In this document: positions 1 to 9,123 of the stretch, in pieces | How positions within the stretch are numbered: the stretch's first letter is position 1 | Layout: each line of letters begins with the position of its first letter | DNA from: Paraburkholderia fungorum | Lineage (GTDB): Bacteria; Pseudomonadota; Gammaproteobacteria; Burkholderiales; Burkholderiaceae | Length of the DNA: 64,000 nt | Direction: 5' to 3' | Assembly (NCBI RefSeq): GCF_003610895.1 | Contig: NZ_MCAS01000067.1 | Span: 247,842 to 311,841 of the forward strand | Translations under genes and position numbers: made by a program | The notes under the pieces: model-generated | Databases searched by the model: none | What the model saw: only the letters and a program-made list of their open reading frames with translations | What the model was told of the DNA's origin: nothing

Positions 1-1036
1 TGCTCAGCACGGCCTCGGGTGGATACACGTTCGCGTCCTGCTCGATCGCCGGCGTCACAAACTGCCTCGCTGCCCGATTCACCGTCGGATAGAACACTTC
101 GTTCGTAATTGCTGCGCTCACCTTGGGGTCTTCGATGTAGTTCATCCACTTCATCGCCGCTTCCGGATGCGGGGCATCTTTCGGAATGACCATCACGTCC
201 ATCCAGAGCAGACCCGCGTCCTTGATGTTCGAAAACCGCACCTCATACGAACGCTTTGCTTCCGCCGAGCGTCGCCGTGCAATTCCCACATCGCCCGAAT
301 AGCCGAACGCCACACAGATATCGTTGTTCGCCAGATCGTTGATGTAGCCGGATGAATTGAACTGCGTGATATAGGGCCGCACTTTCTTCAGCACTTCATA
401 CGCAGCCTGGTAGTCGCCGGGATTGGTGCTGTTCGGGTCCTTATGCATGTACTGAAGCACGGCCGGGAAAACGTCCGCGGCCGCATCGAGGAAAGACACG
501 CCACAGCTTTTCAGCTTTGAGAGATTCGCCGGGTCGAACAGCAGCGACCAGTTATCAATCGGCGCGTCGACGCCGAGTGCTTTTTTCACGGCCTGAACGT
601 TATAGCCGATGCCGTCGGTGCCCCACGCCCAAGGCACGCCGTATTGATTGCCGGGGTCCGCATCCGCGATCAGCTTCATCAGGCTGGGATCGAGGTTCGC
701 GAGATTCGGCATCTTCGATTTGTCGATCTTCTGGTACACGCCTGCTTCGATCTGGCGCGCCATATAACTCGATGTAGGCACAACGATGTCATACCCGGAA
801 CTGCCTGCCAGTAATTTTGCCTGCAGCGTGTCGTCGCTGTCGTAACTGTCGTATTTCACGGTGATGCCGGATTGCTTTTCGAAGCCGGAAATCGTGTCTT
901 TGGCGATGTAGTCCGACCAGTTGTAGACATTGATCGTAGTGTCCGCTGCGCGTGCAGCATTCATTGGGGATAAAGCGGTCAGCGAGCACAGCATCGTGCC
1001 GGTGAACGAGACGAGCTTGGCATGACGAATCTTCAT
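1..1036 (-). CDS. Polyamine ABC transporter substrate-binding protein, PotF/PotD-like (3' end off the window)
   Basis: Periplasmic binding protein of the spermidine/putrescine type, which would capture polyamines or related cationic solutes for an ABC importer. The reading frame starts at ATG 1036, preceded by AAGGAG at good spacing, and stays open to base 1, giving 345 codons; family members have about 365, so only the last 20 or so residues are missing. A Sec signal peptide (about residues 1-30, ending near MNAARA) precedes NVYNWSDYI, the typical first strand of PotF. Further family features are WAWGTDGIGYN, the PxDNW segment and VCVAFGYSGD-like text, then the terminal EDANVYPPEAV segment. 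Transporter genes, if linked, would lie to the left of the window. The exact ligand cannot be decided from the sequence. Confidence 0.9.
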   Translation of the reverse strand, partial: MKIRHAKLVSFTGTMLCSLTALSPMNAARAADTTINVYNWSDYIAKDTISGFEKQSGITVKYDSYDSDDTLQAKLLAGSSGYDIVVPTSSYMARQIEAGVYQKIDKSKMPNLANLDPSLMKLIADADPGNQYGVPWAWGTDGIGYNVQAVKKALGVDAPIDNWSLLFDPANLSKLKSCGVSFLDAAADVFPAVLQYMHKDPNSTNPGDYQAAYEVLKKVRPYITQFNSSGYINDLANNDICVAFGYSGDVGIARRRSAEAKRSYEVRFSNIKDAGLLWMDVMVIPKDAPHPEAAMKWMNYIEDPKVSAAITNEVFYPTVNRAARQFVTPAIEQDANVYPPEAVLS

Positions 1037-1786
1037 TCGACTATCTCCTTGATTGCGGTCTTCAGTTTTCGCCGCAGCGCAGGCGCGGATGCACGAGCGC
1101 GGCGAGCCGCCCGTATGTCTCGCAAGAATGCGGGCGAGCACGGGACGTAACGCCTCCTGCCGCGGCGCAAGCGCACAGCAGAGCTAAATGAAACGTAGGC
1201 GGACGAGCGCTATGAACCGGCCAACGCTGGCAAGACAACTTGCGAAGCGCGGACGGACAAACGCATTGCAGGCATTCAAGCGCTCAATAAGCGGCCTGAC
1301 TGCACGCAACACTTGCTCGCGAAAAGAGAAGGGGGCTAGGGCAGAAGCGACGCGATTTCGTCAGTTCGCACCCCAATGGCTGCGGGGGCGGCAATGACGT
1401 TGTGCCGGCGGACGGAGCGCCGCGACAACACGGTATCGATGGACAGGGGGCGGGATGGCGAAGCGCAGTTGCTCCCCTGATGAGCGATCGAGCAGCCAGA
1501 CAGGAAAGTTCTTTCCCGACCAGGCTGGTATCTCACCAATGGACCACGGACTTTCACGATGGAACCCGAAGCGATGTTGAATAGAAGTCCTCGTTGATGC
1601 AGTTCGACCGCACTACGAGAACCACCAGACTGCCGCCCTAGGATATATGAGCCATTATTTTCGTCAAAGGATTTTCTGACACCGCGCTGTCATAGTGATG
1701 CGCGGTGAGACGCGTTCATGCGAGCGCATGCTTGAACAGGCATGGCCCGCATCGAACTCTGCAGCGGCAGATAGCGCTGGCGTTTT
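1037..1786. other. Intergenic region without a supported gene
   Basis: About 750 bases between the PotF-like gene and the DUF4148 gene. Short open frames of 60-73 codons exist on both strands but overlap one another, lack Shine-Dalgarno sequences and resemble no family I know. The upstream region of the PotF-like gene must lie in its left part. I see no tRNA, repeat or clear terminator here. Confidence 0.6.
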
Positions 1787-2098
1787 TTATTGACCGTCCA
1801 TCGGCGCGGGCTGAGCCATAGGCGCAGCGGGTGCGGTCGTGCCGGTTTGCGACGATCCGTTCGCCGAGGAACCATAGCCGGTGGTGTCATGCTGTGCGGC
1901 TACGCGCGCTTCGGCTGCCTGAATGTCGCCGGGGTAGGTCGAGTCGCCGGAAGCGGCAGGGTTGTAGCCGGCCTGTTCAATCTGGATCAACTGCGCTTTG
2001 ACCTCGGCACGGGTCAGCGGTTGCTGCTCCTGCGCGAACGACGCCACCGGGGCGGCTATAACAACGGCCAGTGCGATTGCCTTGATCAGCGATTTCAT
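1787..2098 (-). CDS. Small secreted DUF4148 protein
   Basis: A 103-residue exported protein of unknown function belonging to the DUF4148 family, which is abundant in Burkholderia and relatives. ATG 2098 is chosen because GGAGGG lies just upstream and the protein then begins with a clean Sec signal peptide (MKSLIKAIALAVV...FAQ, about 22 residues). The mature part starts with the family signature LTRAEVKAQLIQIEQAGYNP, followed by a short helix ending AARVAAQ-like text and a Ser/Gly/Pro/Ala-rich low-complexity tail. It stands alone, with no operon partner, and probably acts in the periplasm or cell envelope; no enzymatic motif is visible. Confidence 0.85.
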   Translation of the reverse strand: MKSLIKAIALAVVIAAPVASFAQEQQPLTRAEVKAQLIQIEQAGYNPAASGDSTYPGDIQAAEARVAAQHDTTGYGSSANGSSQTGTTAPAAPMAQPAPMDGQ

Positions 2099-2271
2099 GA
2101 TGCTTCCCTCCGAGAATTGTTTTGTCTGGCGCCGCAACGTGAGTTCGACGGCCTATGAACGATTCTAGGAAGCGGGTGCTCCAGGGCAAACCCCTAAACG
2201 GGTAATTCAGTCTTGCTGCAAATGATAAGTCGGCGTTATGTAATGCGCTTCGTAAGGCCGGGCGAATTACT

Positions 2272-3357
2272 TCAGAGTCCAGAACGTATGCCCACTCGAT
2301 ACTGGGTTGTTTGCCGGTAGGTGTTTCCGGGCCGCACGATGACCTGCTCCTGTTCAGTCATATTGACTTCGTTCGGGAAGCCGCCGGCTTCGAGACAAAG
2401 CCCGGCGTGTGGCTGATAGGCGATACTACCGCGTCCTATGTCGCCGTTTAGCGAATTGCCGGTGTAGAACTGTAAGCCGCGCTGATCGGTCGAGACGGTC
2501 AGCTCGCGTCCGCTGCCGGGGTCATATGCGCAGGCGGCCTGCCGTACTTGCAGTTCGCGCTCAGCCGTTGCGGCCTCAGTTGTGCCGCGCAGCACGTAAC
2601 AGTGATCGAAGCCACCCGCCCTCGCTAACTGCGCATGCGGCCAATCGAGTCGTGCGCCGATTGGCGCGCTTTGCCGGAAGTCGAACGCGTTGCCCGCGAC
2701 TTCCGCAAGCTCGCACGGGATCATCGAGGCGTCGACTTCGAAGAACCGGTCGGCGTCGATTGACAGCACGTGGCCGCGAATATCGGCCCCGCGCCGGCCT
2801 GTCAGGTTGAAATAGGGATGGCTCGTCAGGTTGAGTGGCGTCGCTGCGTCCGTCATGCCTTCATAGGCGATCGTCAACGTACCGTCGTCGTCGAGCGTGT
2901 AACGCACCTGCACCGTGACGTTGCCCGGAAATCCGGCGTCGCCTTCCGGTGACTCGAGGCGCATGACCAGCGCGCCATGATCTTCGCTCACGTCCCACAC
3001 TGTGCGATGAAAACCGTGCGTGCCGCCGTGCAGCAGATTCGCGCCTTCATTGCGATCGAGCGTGTACTCGATACCGTCGAGCGTGAAGCGCGCATCGGCA
3101 ATGCGGTTCGCCCACCGGCCGATCAGTCCGCCCATGTAGGTGGTGGCCGCCATGTATTGAGCGGGCGTGTCGTGGCCGAGCAGGATGTCGCCGAGCCGGC
3201 CTGCGCGGTCCGGCGCATGCCACGAGACCAGCGTCGCGCCCAGGTCGCTGACGGACACTTTCATGCCGTGCGCATTGCGCAGTGTGAAGAGTCGCACGGG
3301 ATCGCCGCCAGGCAGTGTGCCCCATGGCTCAGAGGAAAGAGGTGCAATGCTGATCAT
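2272..3357 (-). CDS. galM: Aldose 1-epimerase (mutarotase)
   Basis: A 361-residue aldose 1-epimerase that interconverts the alpha and beta anomers of sugars in the cytoplasm. Family motifs are in order: GGLIGRWANRI (about 75-85), LLHGGTHGFHRTVW with the first active-site His (about 108), LTSHPYFNLTG with the catalytic His (about 178), GLQFYTGN, and LCLEAGGFPNEVN with the catalytic Glu near the C terminus. The gene begins 33 bases after xylR on the same strand, so it is probably cotranscribed with the xylose regulator and serves as a xylose (or pentose) mutarotase feeding XylA, which prefers one anomer. No strong Shine-Dalgarno precedes ATG 3357, but a later Met would remove the N-terminal strand. 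Confidence 0.92.
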   Translation of the reverse strand: MISIAPLSSEPWGTLPGGDPVRLFTLRNAHGMKVSVSDLGATLVSWHAPDRAGRLGDILLGHDTPAQYMAATTYMGGLIGRWANRIADARFTLDGIEYTLDRNEGANLLHGGTHGFHRTVWDVSEDHGALVMRLESPEGDAGFPGNVTVQVRYTLDDDGTLTIAYEGMTDAATPLNLTSHPYFNLTGRRGADIRGHVLSIDADRFFEVDASMIPCELAEVAGNAFDFRQSAPIGARLDWPHAQLARAGGFDHCYVLRGTTEAATAERELQVRQAACAYDPGSGRELTVSTDQRGLQFYTGNSLNGDIGRGSIAYQPHAGLCLEAGGFPNEVNMTEQEQVIVRPGNTYRQTTQYRVGIRSGL

Positions 3358-3390
3358 GTGGTCGATGGAAACAGAAGATGGAGGGCATGC

Positions 3391-4608
3391 TCAGCCGGGC
3401 GCCGTCGTCGAATTCGCACGTTCCTGGTATTCGCGCGGCGTACAGCCGAGTTCCCGGCGAAACACCGCGTACATGTATTGCAGCGACGTGAAACCGCAAC
3501 GGATCGCTACTTCAGCGCTCGACGCATCGCGCCTCGCAAGCAGCGCTTTGGCGACATCGAGCTTGTGACGCAAGATTTCCTGATGCACGGTGCACTGCCG
3601 TTCGCGCCGGAAGTACTCTTCGAGCGACGATCTCGACACGCCCACATAGTCCGCAACCTGTTCGGTGCGGATACCCTGGCAGGCGTACTGGCGGATAAAG
3701 TGCCGCGCGCGCATCACATACGGACTCGCGAGCGGCTGGTGTTTGGTCGATTCGAGCACATTGATGCCGACCGGCGGCACGAGAATGCGCCGTCCCGGGA
3801 AGCGCGCGCCGTGCAGCATCTGATGCAGCAGGTGAGCCGCGGTTCGCCCCATTTCTTCGGTGCCCTGAATCACGGAGGAAAGCGGAATGCGGGTCAAGGT
3901 ACGCGTGAGCGGATCGTTGTCGATGCCGATGATCGCCACTTCTTCAGGCACCGGAATACCCGCGATCAAACAGGCCTGCAGCAAATGCCGCGCGCGGGCG
4001 TCGGTGACGGCGATGATGCCGACCGGTTTGGGCAATTGGCTCAGCCACGCGGTGAGCTGCTCGGTTGCCTGATTCCACGACGGCGCGCTGGTCGACAGGC
4101 CGCGATAGATCTCGGTGCCGATCTGCTCGGCGCTGTGGCCGTCCGCGCTGCGCAGGTGAGCAAACGCCAACTCGCGTTGCTGCGCCCAGCGATTTTCCTG
4201 CGCTTGCGGAAGGCTATACAGCGCGAAGTGCTCGAGTCCCGCACCGATCAGATGCGTGTAGGCGAGCGAAACGAGCTTGGCGTTGTCGGTTGCGATATAG
4301 GGTAAGTCCGGAGGGTAATGCGCCGGATCTTCAAACGATGAACCAACCGCCACCACCGGCAACGGGCAATCGCGCAGCGCCTCGCCCACCGCGGGATCGT
4401 CGAAATCCGCAATGATGCCGTCGCCGTCGAAACGCTCGATGCCCGTCAGCCGGCAGCGGAAATCCTCTTCGAGAAAGAGATCCCACGCCACGCGCGTGGA
4501 CAGCAGGTAATTGCCGATACCGGTGATGATCTCGCGGTCGTAGACCTTGTTCGCGTTGAACAGCAGCGCGATCCGATGGGTCGTCTGTGGTGTTTGCGGA
4601 CGGGTCAT
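3391..4608 (-). CDS. xylR: Xylose operon regulator XylR (PBP1-like sensor plus AraC-type HTH)
   Basis: A 405-residue transcriptional activator with the same layout as E. coli XylR (about 392 residues). Residues 1-285 form a LacI/periplasmic-binding-protein-like sugar sensor (ALLFNANKVYDREIITGIGNY at the N terminus, then IAVTDARARHLLQA and EEVAIIGIDNDPL). Residues 300-400 form the AraC DNA-binding domain with two helix-turn-helices (RTEQVADYVGVSRSSLEEYF and SAEVAIRCGFTSLQYMYAVF). It diverges from xylAFGH across a 330-bp region and is followed at 33 bp by galM. By family analogy it binds D-xylose and activates both directions. Confidence 0.93.
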   Translation of the reverse strand: MTRPQTPQTTHRIALLFNANKVYDREIITGIGNYLLSTRVAWDLFLEEDFRCRLTGIERFDGDGIIADFDDPAVGEALRDCPLPVVAVGSSFEDPAHYPPDLPYIATDNAKLVSLAYTHLIGAGLEHFALYSLPQAQENRWAQQRELAFAHLRSADGHSAEQIGTEIYRGLSTSAPSWNQATEQLTAWLSQLPKPVGIIAVTDARARHLLQACLIAGIPVPEEVAIIGIDNDPLTRTLTRIPLSSVIQGTEEMGRTAAHLLHQMLHGARFPGRRILVPPVGINVLESTKHQPLASPYVMRARHFIRQYACQGIRTEQVADYVGVSRSSLEEYFRRERQCTVHQEILRHKLDVAKALLARRDASSAEVAIRCGFTSLQYMYAVFRRELGCTPREYQERANSTTAPG

Positions 4609-4938
4609 GGCAATGGGTGGCGTGCGAATCGGCGGGACTCGCTGCGCCTTTGTCTCCTGTCGGCCAGAGTTGGCGCTTTAGCGCCTTACTCTGGTCCCAT
4701 GCAAGATGGTTGCGGTTAGGTGCAAGCCTAAGGCGGCACCGTTTTTAAGCGTCTGGTTATTCTAGGCTGCGAAGCTCGCGCCGGTGTGAAACAAACGCAC
4801 GGGCACTAAGAAACATTAAGCGCGCTGCGCAATTTCGCAATTGCCGATGCATCTGGCAAGCGGCAGCATGGCGTCACCTTGTCAACCGGCGCGGCGCTGC
4901 CGCACGGGTTGCAGTGCAGCATAAAACCGGAGACGCTG
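4609..4938. promoter_or_regulatory. Divergent xylR / xylA control region
   Basis: A 330-bp spacer between two divergent genes that must hold both promoters and the XylR operators. I see an imperfect palindrome, TGCGCAATTTCGCA, matching its reverse complement at 12 of 14 positions (about 4825-4838), and AT-richer stretches around 4740-4765 and 4805-4815 that could carry -10 elements. These are suggestions from inspection; the true operator half-sites are not established here. xylA has GGAG six bases before its ATG. Confidence 0.5.
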
Positions 4939-6261
4939 ATGTCCTACTTCGAACATATTCCCGCGATTCGCTATGAAGGCCCGCAATCGGATAACCCGCT
5001 TGCGTATCGCCATTACGATAAGAGCAAACGCGTACTCGGCAAGACACTCGAAGAACATCTGCGTATCGCCGTGTGCTACTGGCATACGTTCGTGTGGCCC
5101 GGAGTCGATATTTTCGGGCAGGGGACGTTCCGGCGTCCATGGCAGCAGGCTGGCGATGCGATGGAACGGGCACAGCAAAAAGCCGACTCGGCATTCGAGT
5201 TCTTCTCGAAGCTCGGCACACCGTACTACACGTTTCACGATACCGACGTCGCGCCGGAAGGTGACAGTCTGAAAACGTATAGCGAGAATTTCACACGCAT
5301 CGCCGACTACCTTGCCCGCAAGCAGCAGGATACCGGCATCAAACTACTGTGGGGCACGGCAAATCTGTTCTCGCATCCGCGCTACGCGGCAGGCGCCGCG
5401 ACCAGTCCCGATCCGGAGATTTTCGCGTTTGCCGCCACGCAGGTTCGTCACGCACTGGACGCGACGCAACGGCTCGGCGGTGAAAACTATGTGTTGTGGG
5501 GCGGCCGCGAAGGCTACGACACGCTGCTCAATACCGACCTCGTGCGTGAACGCGATCAGCTTGCCCGGTTCCTGCATATGGTGGTCGAACACAAGCACAA
5601 GATCGGCTTCAAAGGCGCATTGCTGATCGAGCCGAAACCGCAGGAACCGACCAAGCACCAGTTCGATTACGACGTGGCGACCGTGCACGGCTTCCTGTTG
5701 CAATACGGCCTGGAGAAAGAGATTCGCGTGAACATCGAGGCCAATCACGCGACGCTGGCCGGTCACTCCTTTCATCACGAGATCGCCACCGCGTATGCGC
5801 TCGGTATTTTCGGCAGCGTCGACGCGAATCGCGGCGATCCGCAGAACGGCTGGGACACGGATCAGTTTCCGAATAGCGTCGAAGAACTGACGCTGGCCTT
5901 CTACGAAATTCTTAAGCACGGCGGTTTCACAAGCGGCGGCATGAACTTCGACGCAAAGGTACGACGGCAGAGCGTCGATCCGGAAGACCTGTTCTTCGGT
6001 CACATTGGCGCGATCGATAATCTGGCGCTCGCCGTCGAGCGTGCCGCGACGCTGATCGAGAACGATCGGCTCGAGCAGTTCAAGCGTCATCGTTATGCGG
6101 GATGGGATTCGGAGTTCGGCCGCAAGATTCTCAAGGGCGACTATTCGCTCTCGACACTGGCCACGGACGCGCTGGCGCGCGGCCTGAATCCGCAGCATGC
6201 GAGCGGCCGGCAGGAGCAGTTGGAAAACGTTGTGAATCAGGCCATTTACAGCAATCGCTAA
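4939..6261 (+). CDS. xylA: Xylose isomerase
   Basis: A 440-residue xylose isomerase, the same length as the E. coli enzyme, converting D-xylose to D-xylulose with two divalent metal ions in the cytoplasm. ATG 4939 follows GGAG at good spacing and gives the family N terminus (MSYFEHIPAIRYEGP). The catalytic pair is visible as FHDTD (His100, Asp103), followed by the metal-ligand segments LIEPKPQEPTKHQFDYD (Glu and Lys) and NIEANHATLAGH, and GGMNFDAKVRR near residue 340. First gene of xylAFGH, presumably activated by XylR. The next gene of the pathway, xylB (xylulokinase), is absent from the window. Confidence 0.98.
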   Translation: MSYFEHIPAIRYEGPQSDNPLAYRHYDKSKRVLGKTLEEHLRIAVCYWHTFVWPGVDIFGQGTFRRPWQQAGDAMERAQQKADSAFEFFSKLGTPYYTFHDTDVAPEGDSLKTYSENFTRIADYLARKQQDTGIKLLWGTANLFSHPRYAAGAATSPDPEIFAFAATQVRHALDATQRLGGENYVLWGGREGYDTLLNTDLVRERDQLARFLHMVVEHKHKIGFKGALLIEPKPQEPTKHQFDYDVATVHGFLLQYGLEKEIRVNIEANHATLAGHSFHHEIATAYALGIFGSVDANRGDPQNGWDTDQFPNSVEELTLAFYEILKHGGFTSGGMNFDAKVRRQSVDPEDLFFGHIGAIDNLALAVERAATLIENDRLEQFKRHRYAGWDSEFGRKILKGDYSLSTLATDALARGLNPQHASGRQEQLENVVNQAIYSNR

Positions 6262-6435
6262 AAGGCCGTCGCGAAGTAAGGCCTGAGAGAGGGTACGCAG
6301 TAAACCATAAGAAACGCGCGGCCACGTTGACCGCGCGAATTAAAAGACGCTTTCGGTTGTCGCTTGTCCGGTTCTGTGGCTCGCAGCACAGACCGTCCAA
6401 TCCGGTATTCGGGCTATCAGAACAAGGAGTGAGAC

Positions 6436-7464
6436 ATGAAATTCGCAACGCGCCGTACCCTACTGAGTTCGCTTGTGTGTGGAGCCGTGCTCGCCAGCCT
6501 GTCGCTTGCCGCGCCGCTCGCGCACGCAAGCAAGGATCACCCCGAAATTGGTTTCTGTATCGACGATCTGCGTGTCGAGCGCTGGTCGCGCGATCGGGAC
6601 TATTTCGTTGCAGCAGCCGAAAAGCTCGGCGCCAAAGTATCGGTGCAATCCGCCGATGCAAGCGAAGAACGGCAGATTTCGCAAATCGAAAACCTGATCT
6701 CGCGCGGCGTGGATGTGATCGTAATCGTGCCGTTCAATTCGAAGACGCTCGGCAATGTCGTCGCGGAGGCGAAGAAGGCGGGTATCAAGGTCGTTTCGTA
6801 TGACCGCCTGATTCTCGACGCCGATGTGGACGCCTATATCTCGTTCGATAACGAGAAGGTCGGCGAGCTGCAGGCGCAAGGTGTTTATAACGCGCAACCG
6901 AAGGGCAATTACTTCCTGCTCGGCGGCGCGCCGACCGACAACAACGCCAAGATGCTGCGCGAAGGCCAGCTCAAAGTGTTGAAACCGGCGATAGATAAGG
7001 GCGATATCAAGGTTGTGGGTCAGCAGTGGGTGCCGGAGTGGAGCGCATCGACAGCGCTGCGTATCGTTGAGGATGCGCTCACGGCGAACAACAACAAGAT
7101 CGATGCGATCGTCGCCTCGAACGACGGCACCGCGGGCGGCGCGATTCAGGCGCTTGCGGCACAGCACATGGCGGGCAAGGTGCCGGTGTCGGGCCAGGAT
7201 GCTGACCTTGCGGCAGTGAAGCGCGTGATCGCCGGCACGCAAACCATGACCGTGTACAAACCGCTGAAGCTGATCGCGAGTGAAGCAGCGAAACTCTCTG
7301 TCGCGCTTGCGAAGGGCGAGAAGCCGGCCTTTAATGCCCAGTACGACAACGGCAAGAAGAAGGTCGACACGGTGCTTCTGCAACCTACGTTGCTCACCAG
7401 GAGTAACGTCGATGTGGTCGTCAAGGACGGCTTCTACACCCAGGCCCAGCTCGCGAGCCAATGA
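6436..7464 (+). CDS. xylF: D-xylose ABC transporter, substrate-binding protein
   Basis: A 342-residue periplasmic xylose-binding protein. AAGGAG precedes ATG 6436. A Sec signal peptide of about 31 residues ends at AHA, and the mature protein begins KDHPEIGFCIDDLRVERW, the characteristic sugar-contacting N terminus of XylF. Later binding-site segments are VVSYDRLILDADVD, NDGTAGGAIQAL and VSGQDADLAAVKRVIAGTQ. It lies 174 bp after xylA and 99 bp before xylG; a hairpin in that second gap may allow the binding protein to be made in excess over the membrane components. Confidence 0.97.
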   Translation: MKFATRRTLLSSLVCGAVLASLSLAAPLAHASKDHPEIGFCIDDLRVERWSRDRDYFVAAAEKLGAKVSVQSADASEERQISQIENLISRGVDVIVIVPFNSKTLGNVVAEAKKAGIKVVSYDRLILDADVDAYISFDNEKVGELQAQGVYNAQPKGNYFLLGGAPTDNNAKMLREGQLKVLKPAIDKGDIKVVGQQWVPEWSASTALRIVEDALTANNNKIDAIVASNDGTAGGAIQALAAQHMAGKVPVSGQDADLAAVKRVIAGTQTMTVYKPLKLIASEAAKLSVALAKGEKPAFNAQYDNGKKKVDTVLLQPTLLTRSNVDVVVKDGFYTQAQLASQ

Positions 7465-7491
7465 GCGTAACGTGTGCGTAGTTCGAGCCGG

Positions 7492-7526
7492 TGTGCCTGG
7501 TGTATGCCTGGTATGTGCCAGGCACA
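7492..7526 (+). repeat. Inverted repeat (mRNA hairpin) between xylF and xylG
   Basis: TGTGCCTGG (7492-7500) pairs perfectly with CCAGGCACA (7518-7526) across a 17-base loop. There is no T-tract, so it is not a strong intrinsic terminator. Its place between the binding-protein gene and the ATPase gene fits an mRNA-stabilising or partial-attenuation structure, as known between other binding-protein and transporter genes. Confidence 0.55.
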
Positions 7527-7563
7527 TCGGCACGACTGCGCGCCCTGCAGCGAGGCATAGCGA

Positions 7564-9123
7564 ATGAGTGAAACATTGCTGACGATGCGCGGCATCGTCA
7601 AAGCGTTTTCCGGCGTGAAGGCGCTCGACGGCATCGACCTGACGGTCGCGCCAGGCGAGTGTGTGGGCTTGTGTGGCGAGAATGGTGCGGGTAAATCGAC
7701 GCTAATGAAGGTGCTGTCCGGCGTCTATCCCCACGGTACGTGGGATGGCGAAATCATCTGGGAAGGCGAGCCGCTGAAGGCCGCAAGCATAAGAGACACG
7801 GAACGCGCGGGCATCATTATCATCCACCAGGAGTTGATGCTGGTGCCGGAACTCTCGGTCGCGGAGAACATCTTTCTCGGCAACGAGATCACGCTGCCCG
7901 GCGGCAGAATGAATTACGCGGCAATGTATCAGCGCGCCGACGAGCTGCTGCGCGAGCTCGGCATCAGCGGAATCAACTCCGCGCAACCTGTGATGAACTA
8001 CGGCGGCGGTCATCAGCAACTGATCGAAATCGCCAAGGCGCTGAACAAGCGCGCGAAACTGTTGATCCTCGATGAGCCGTCGTCTTCGCTGACTGCAACG
8101 GAGATACACATCCTGCTGGATATCGTGCGCGATCTGAAGCGGCGCGGTGTTGCCTGCGTGTATATCTCGCACAAGCTCGACGAGGTCGCGGCCGTGTGCG
8201 ACACGATCAGCGTGATTCGCGATGGCCGCCACGTCGCGACCGAGCCAATGCGCGCGTTGACTACCGACCGCATCATCTCCTTGATGGTGGGCCGCGAGAT
8301 CAAGAACCTGTTTCCGCGTGAAGCCCATCCGATCGGCGAGGTGATTTTCGAGGCCCGCCATGTGACCTGTTTCGATGTCACCAATCCGCGGCGCAAGCGC
8401 GTGAACGATGTGTCGTTTGCGCTACGGCGCGGTGAGATTCTCGGCGTTGCCGGGTTGGTCGGCGCAGGGCGAACGGAGTTGATGCAGGCAATCTTCGGCG
8501 CGTATCCCGGCGTGAGCGAGGCGAGCGTGGTGATGGAAGGCAAGCCGTTGAAGATTCGCGCGCCTGTCGATGCGATTCGTGCCGGCATCGGCATGGTGCC
8601 GGAGGATCGCAAGCGTCACGGCATCGTGCCGGGACTGAGTGTGGGCCACAACATCACGCTTGCGGTGTTGCAACGCTTCGCAAAGGGAGGCCGGATCGAT
8701 TCCGCTGCCGAGCTGGATACGATTCACACGGAGATGAAGCGGCTTTCAGTGCGCGCGGCGCATCCCATGCTTTCGATTGCGAGTCTGTCGGGTGGCAACC
8801 AGCAAAAGGCCGTACTCACGCGCATGCTGCTGACCGACCCGAAAGTGCTGATCCTCGACGAGCCGACCCGCGGCGTCGACGTCGGCGCGAAATACGAAAT
8901 CTACAAACTGATTTTTCAACTGGCACAGCGCGGCATGTCGATCGTGATGGTGTCGTCGGAATTGCCCGAGGTGCTCGGTATCAGCGATCGCGTGCTGGTG
9001 ATCGGTGAGGGCGAATTGCGCGGCGATTTCGTCAACGACGGCCTCACGCAAGAGGACATTCTCAGCGCCGCGATCCGTCCTGTGCAGCGATCCACGAACC
9101 CAACCGCAGCGAGTGCCGCATGA
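7564..9123 (+). CDS. xylG: D-xylose ABC transporter, ATP-binding protein
   Basis: A 519-residue duplicated sugar ABC ATPase driving xylose uptake at the inner membrane. The first ATPase half has Walker A GENGAGKST (about 39-47), an altered signature (YGGGHQQLIEIAKAL) and Walker B LLILDEPSSSL. The second half has a degenerate Walker A-like segment (GLVGAGRTELMQAIFG), the intact signature SLSGGNQQKAVLTR and Walker B VLILDEPTRGVDVG. This split of intact and altered motifs is usual for XylG/RbsA/AraG-type proteins. The stop codon overlaps the xylH start by four bases (ATGA), showing translational coupling. Confidence 0.97.
   Translation: MSETLLTMRGIVKAFSGVKALDGIDLTVAPGECVGLCGENGAGKSTLMKVLSGVYPHGTWDGEIIWEGEPLKAASIRDTERAGIIIIHQELMLVPELSVAENIFLGNEITLPGGRMNYAAMYQRADELLRELGISGINSAQPVMNYGGGHQQLIEIAKALNKRAKLLILDEPSSSLTATEIHILLDIVRDLKRRGVACVYISHKLDEVAAVCDTISVIRDGRHVATEPMRALTTDRIISLMVGREIKNLFPREAHPIGEVIFEARHVTCFDVTNPRRKRVNDVSFALRRGEILGVAGLVGAGRTELMQAIFGAYPGVSEASVVMEGKPLKIRAPVDAIRAGIGMVPEDRKRHGIVPGLSVGHNITLAVLQRFAKGGRIDSAAELDTIHTEMKRLSVRAAHPMLSIASLSGGNQQKAVLTRMLLTDPKVLILDEPTRGVDVGAKYEIYKLIFQLAQRGMSIVMVSSELPEVLGISDRVLVIGEGELRGDFVNDGLTQEDILSAAIRPVQRSTNPTAASAA

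Noticed and set aside
1188..1584. Several overlapping frames of 60-73 codons
   Set aside because: Mutually overlapping, no ribosome-binding sites, no family resemblance.
2977..4305. Open frame of 442 codons on the plus strand
   Set aside because: Antisense to galM and xylR, both of which have clear family motifs.
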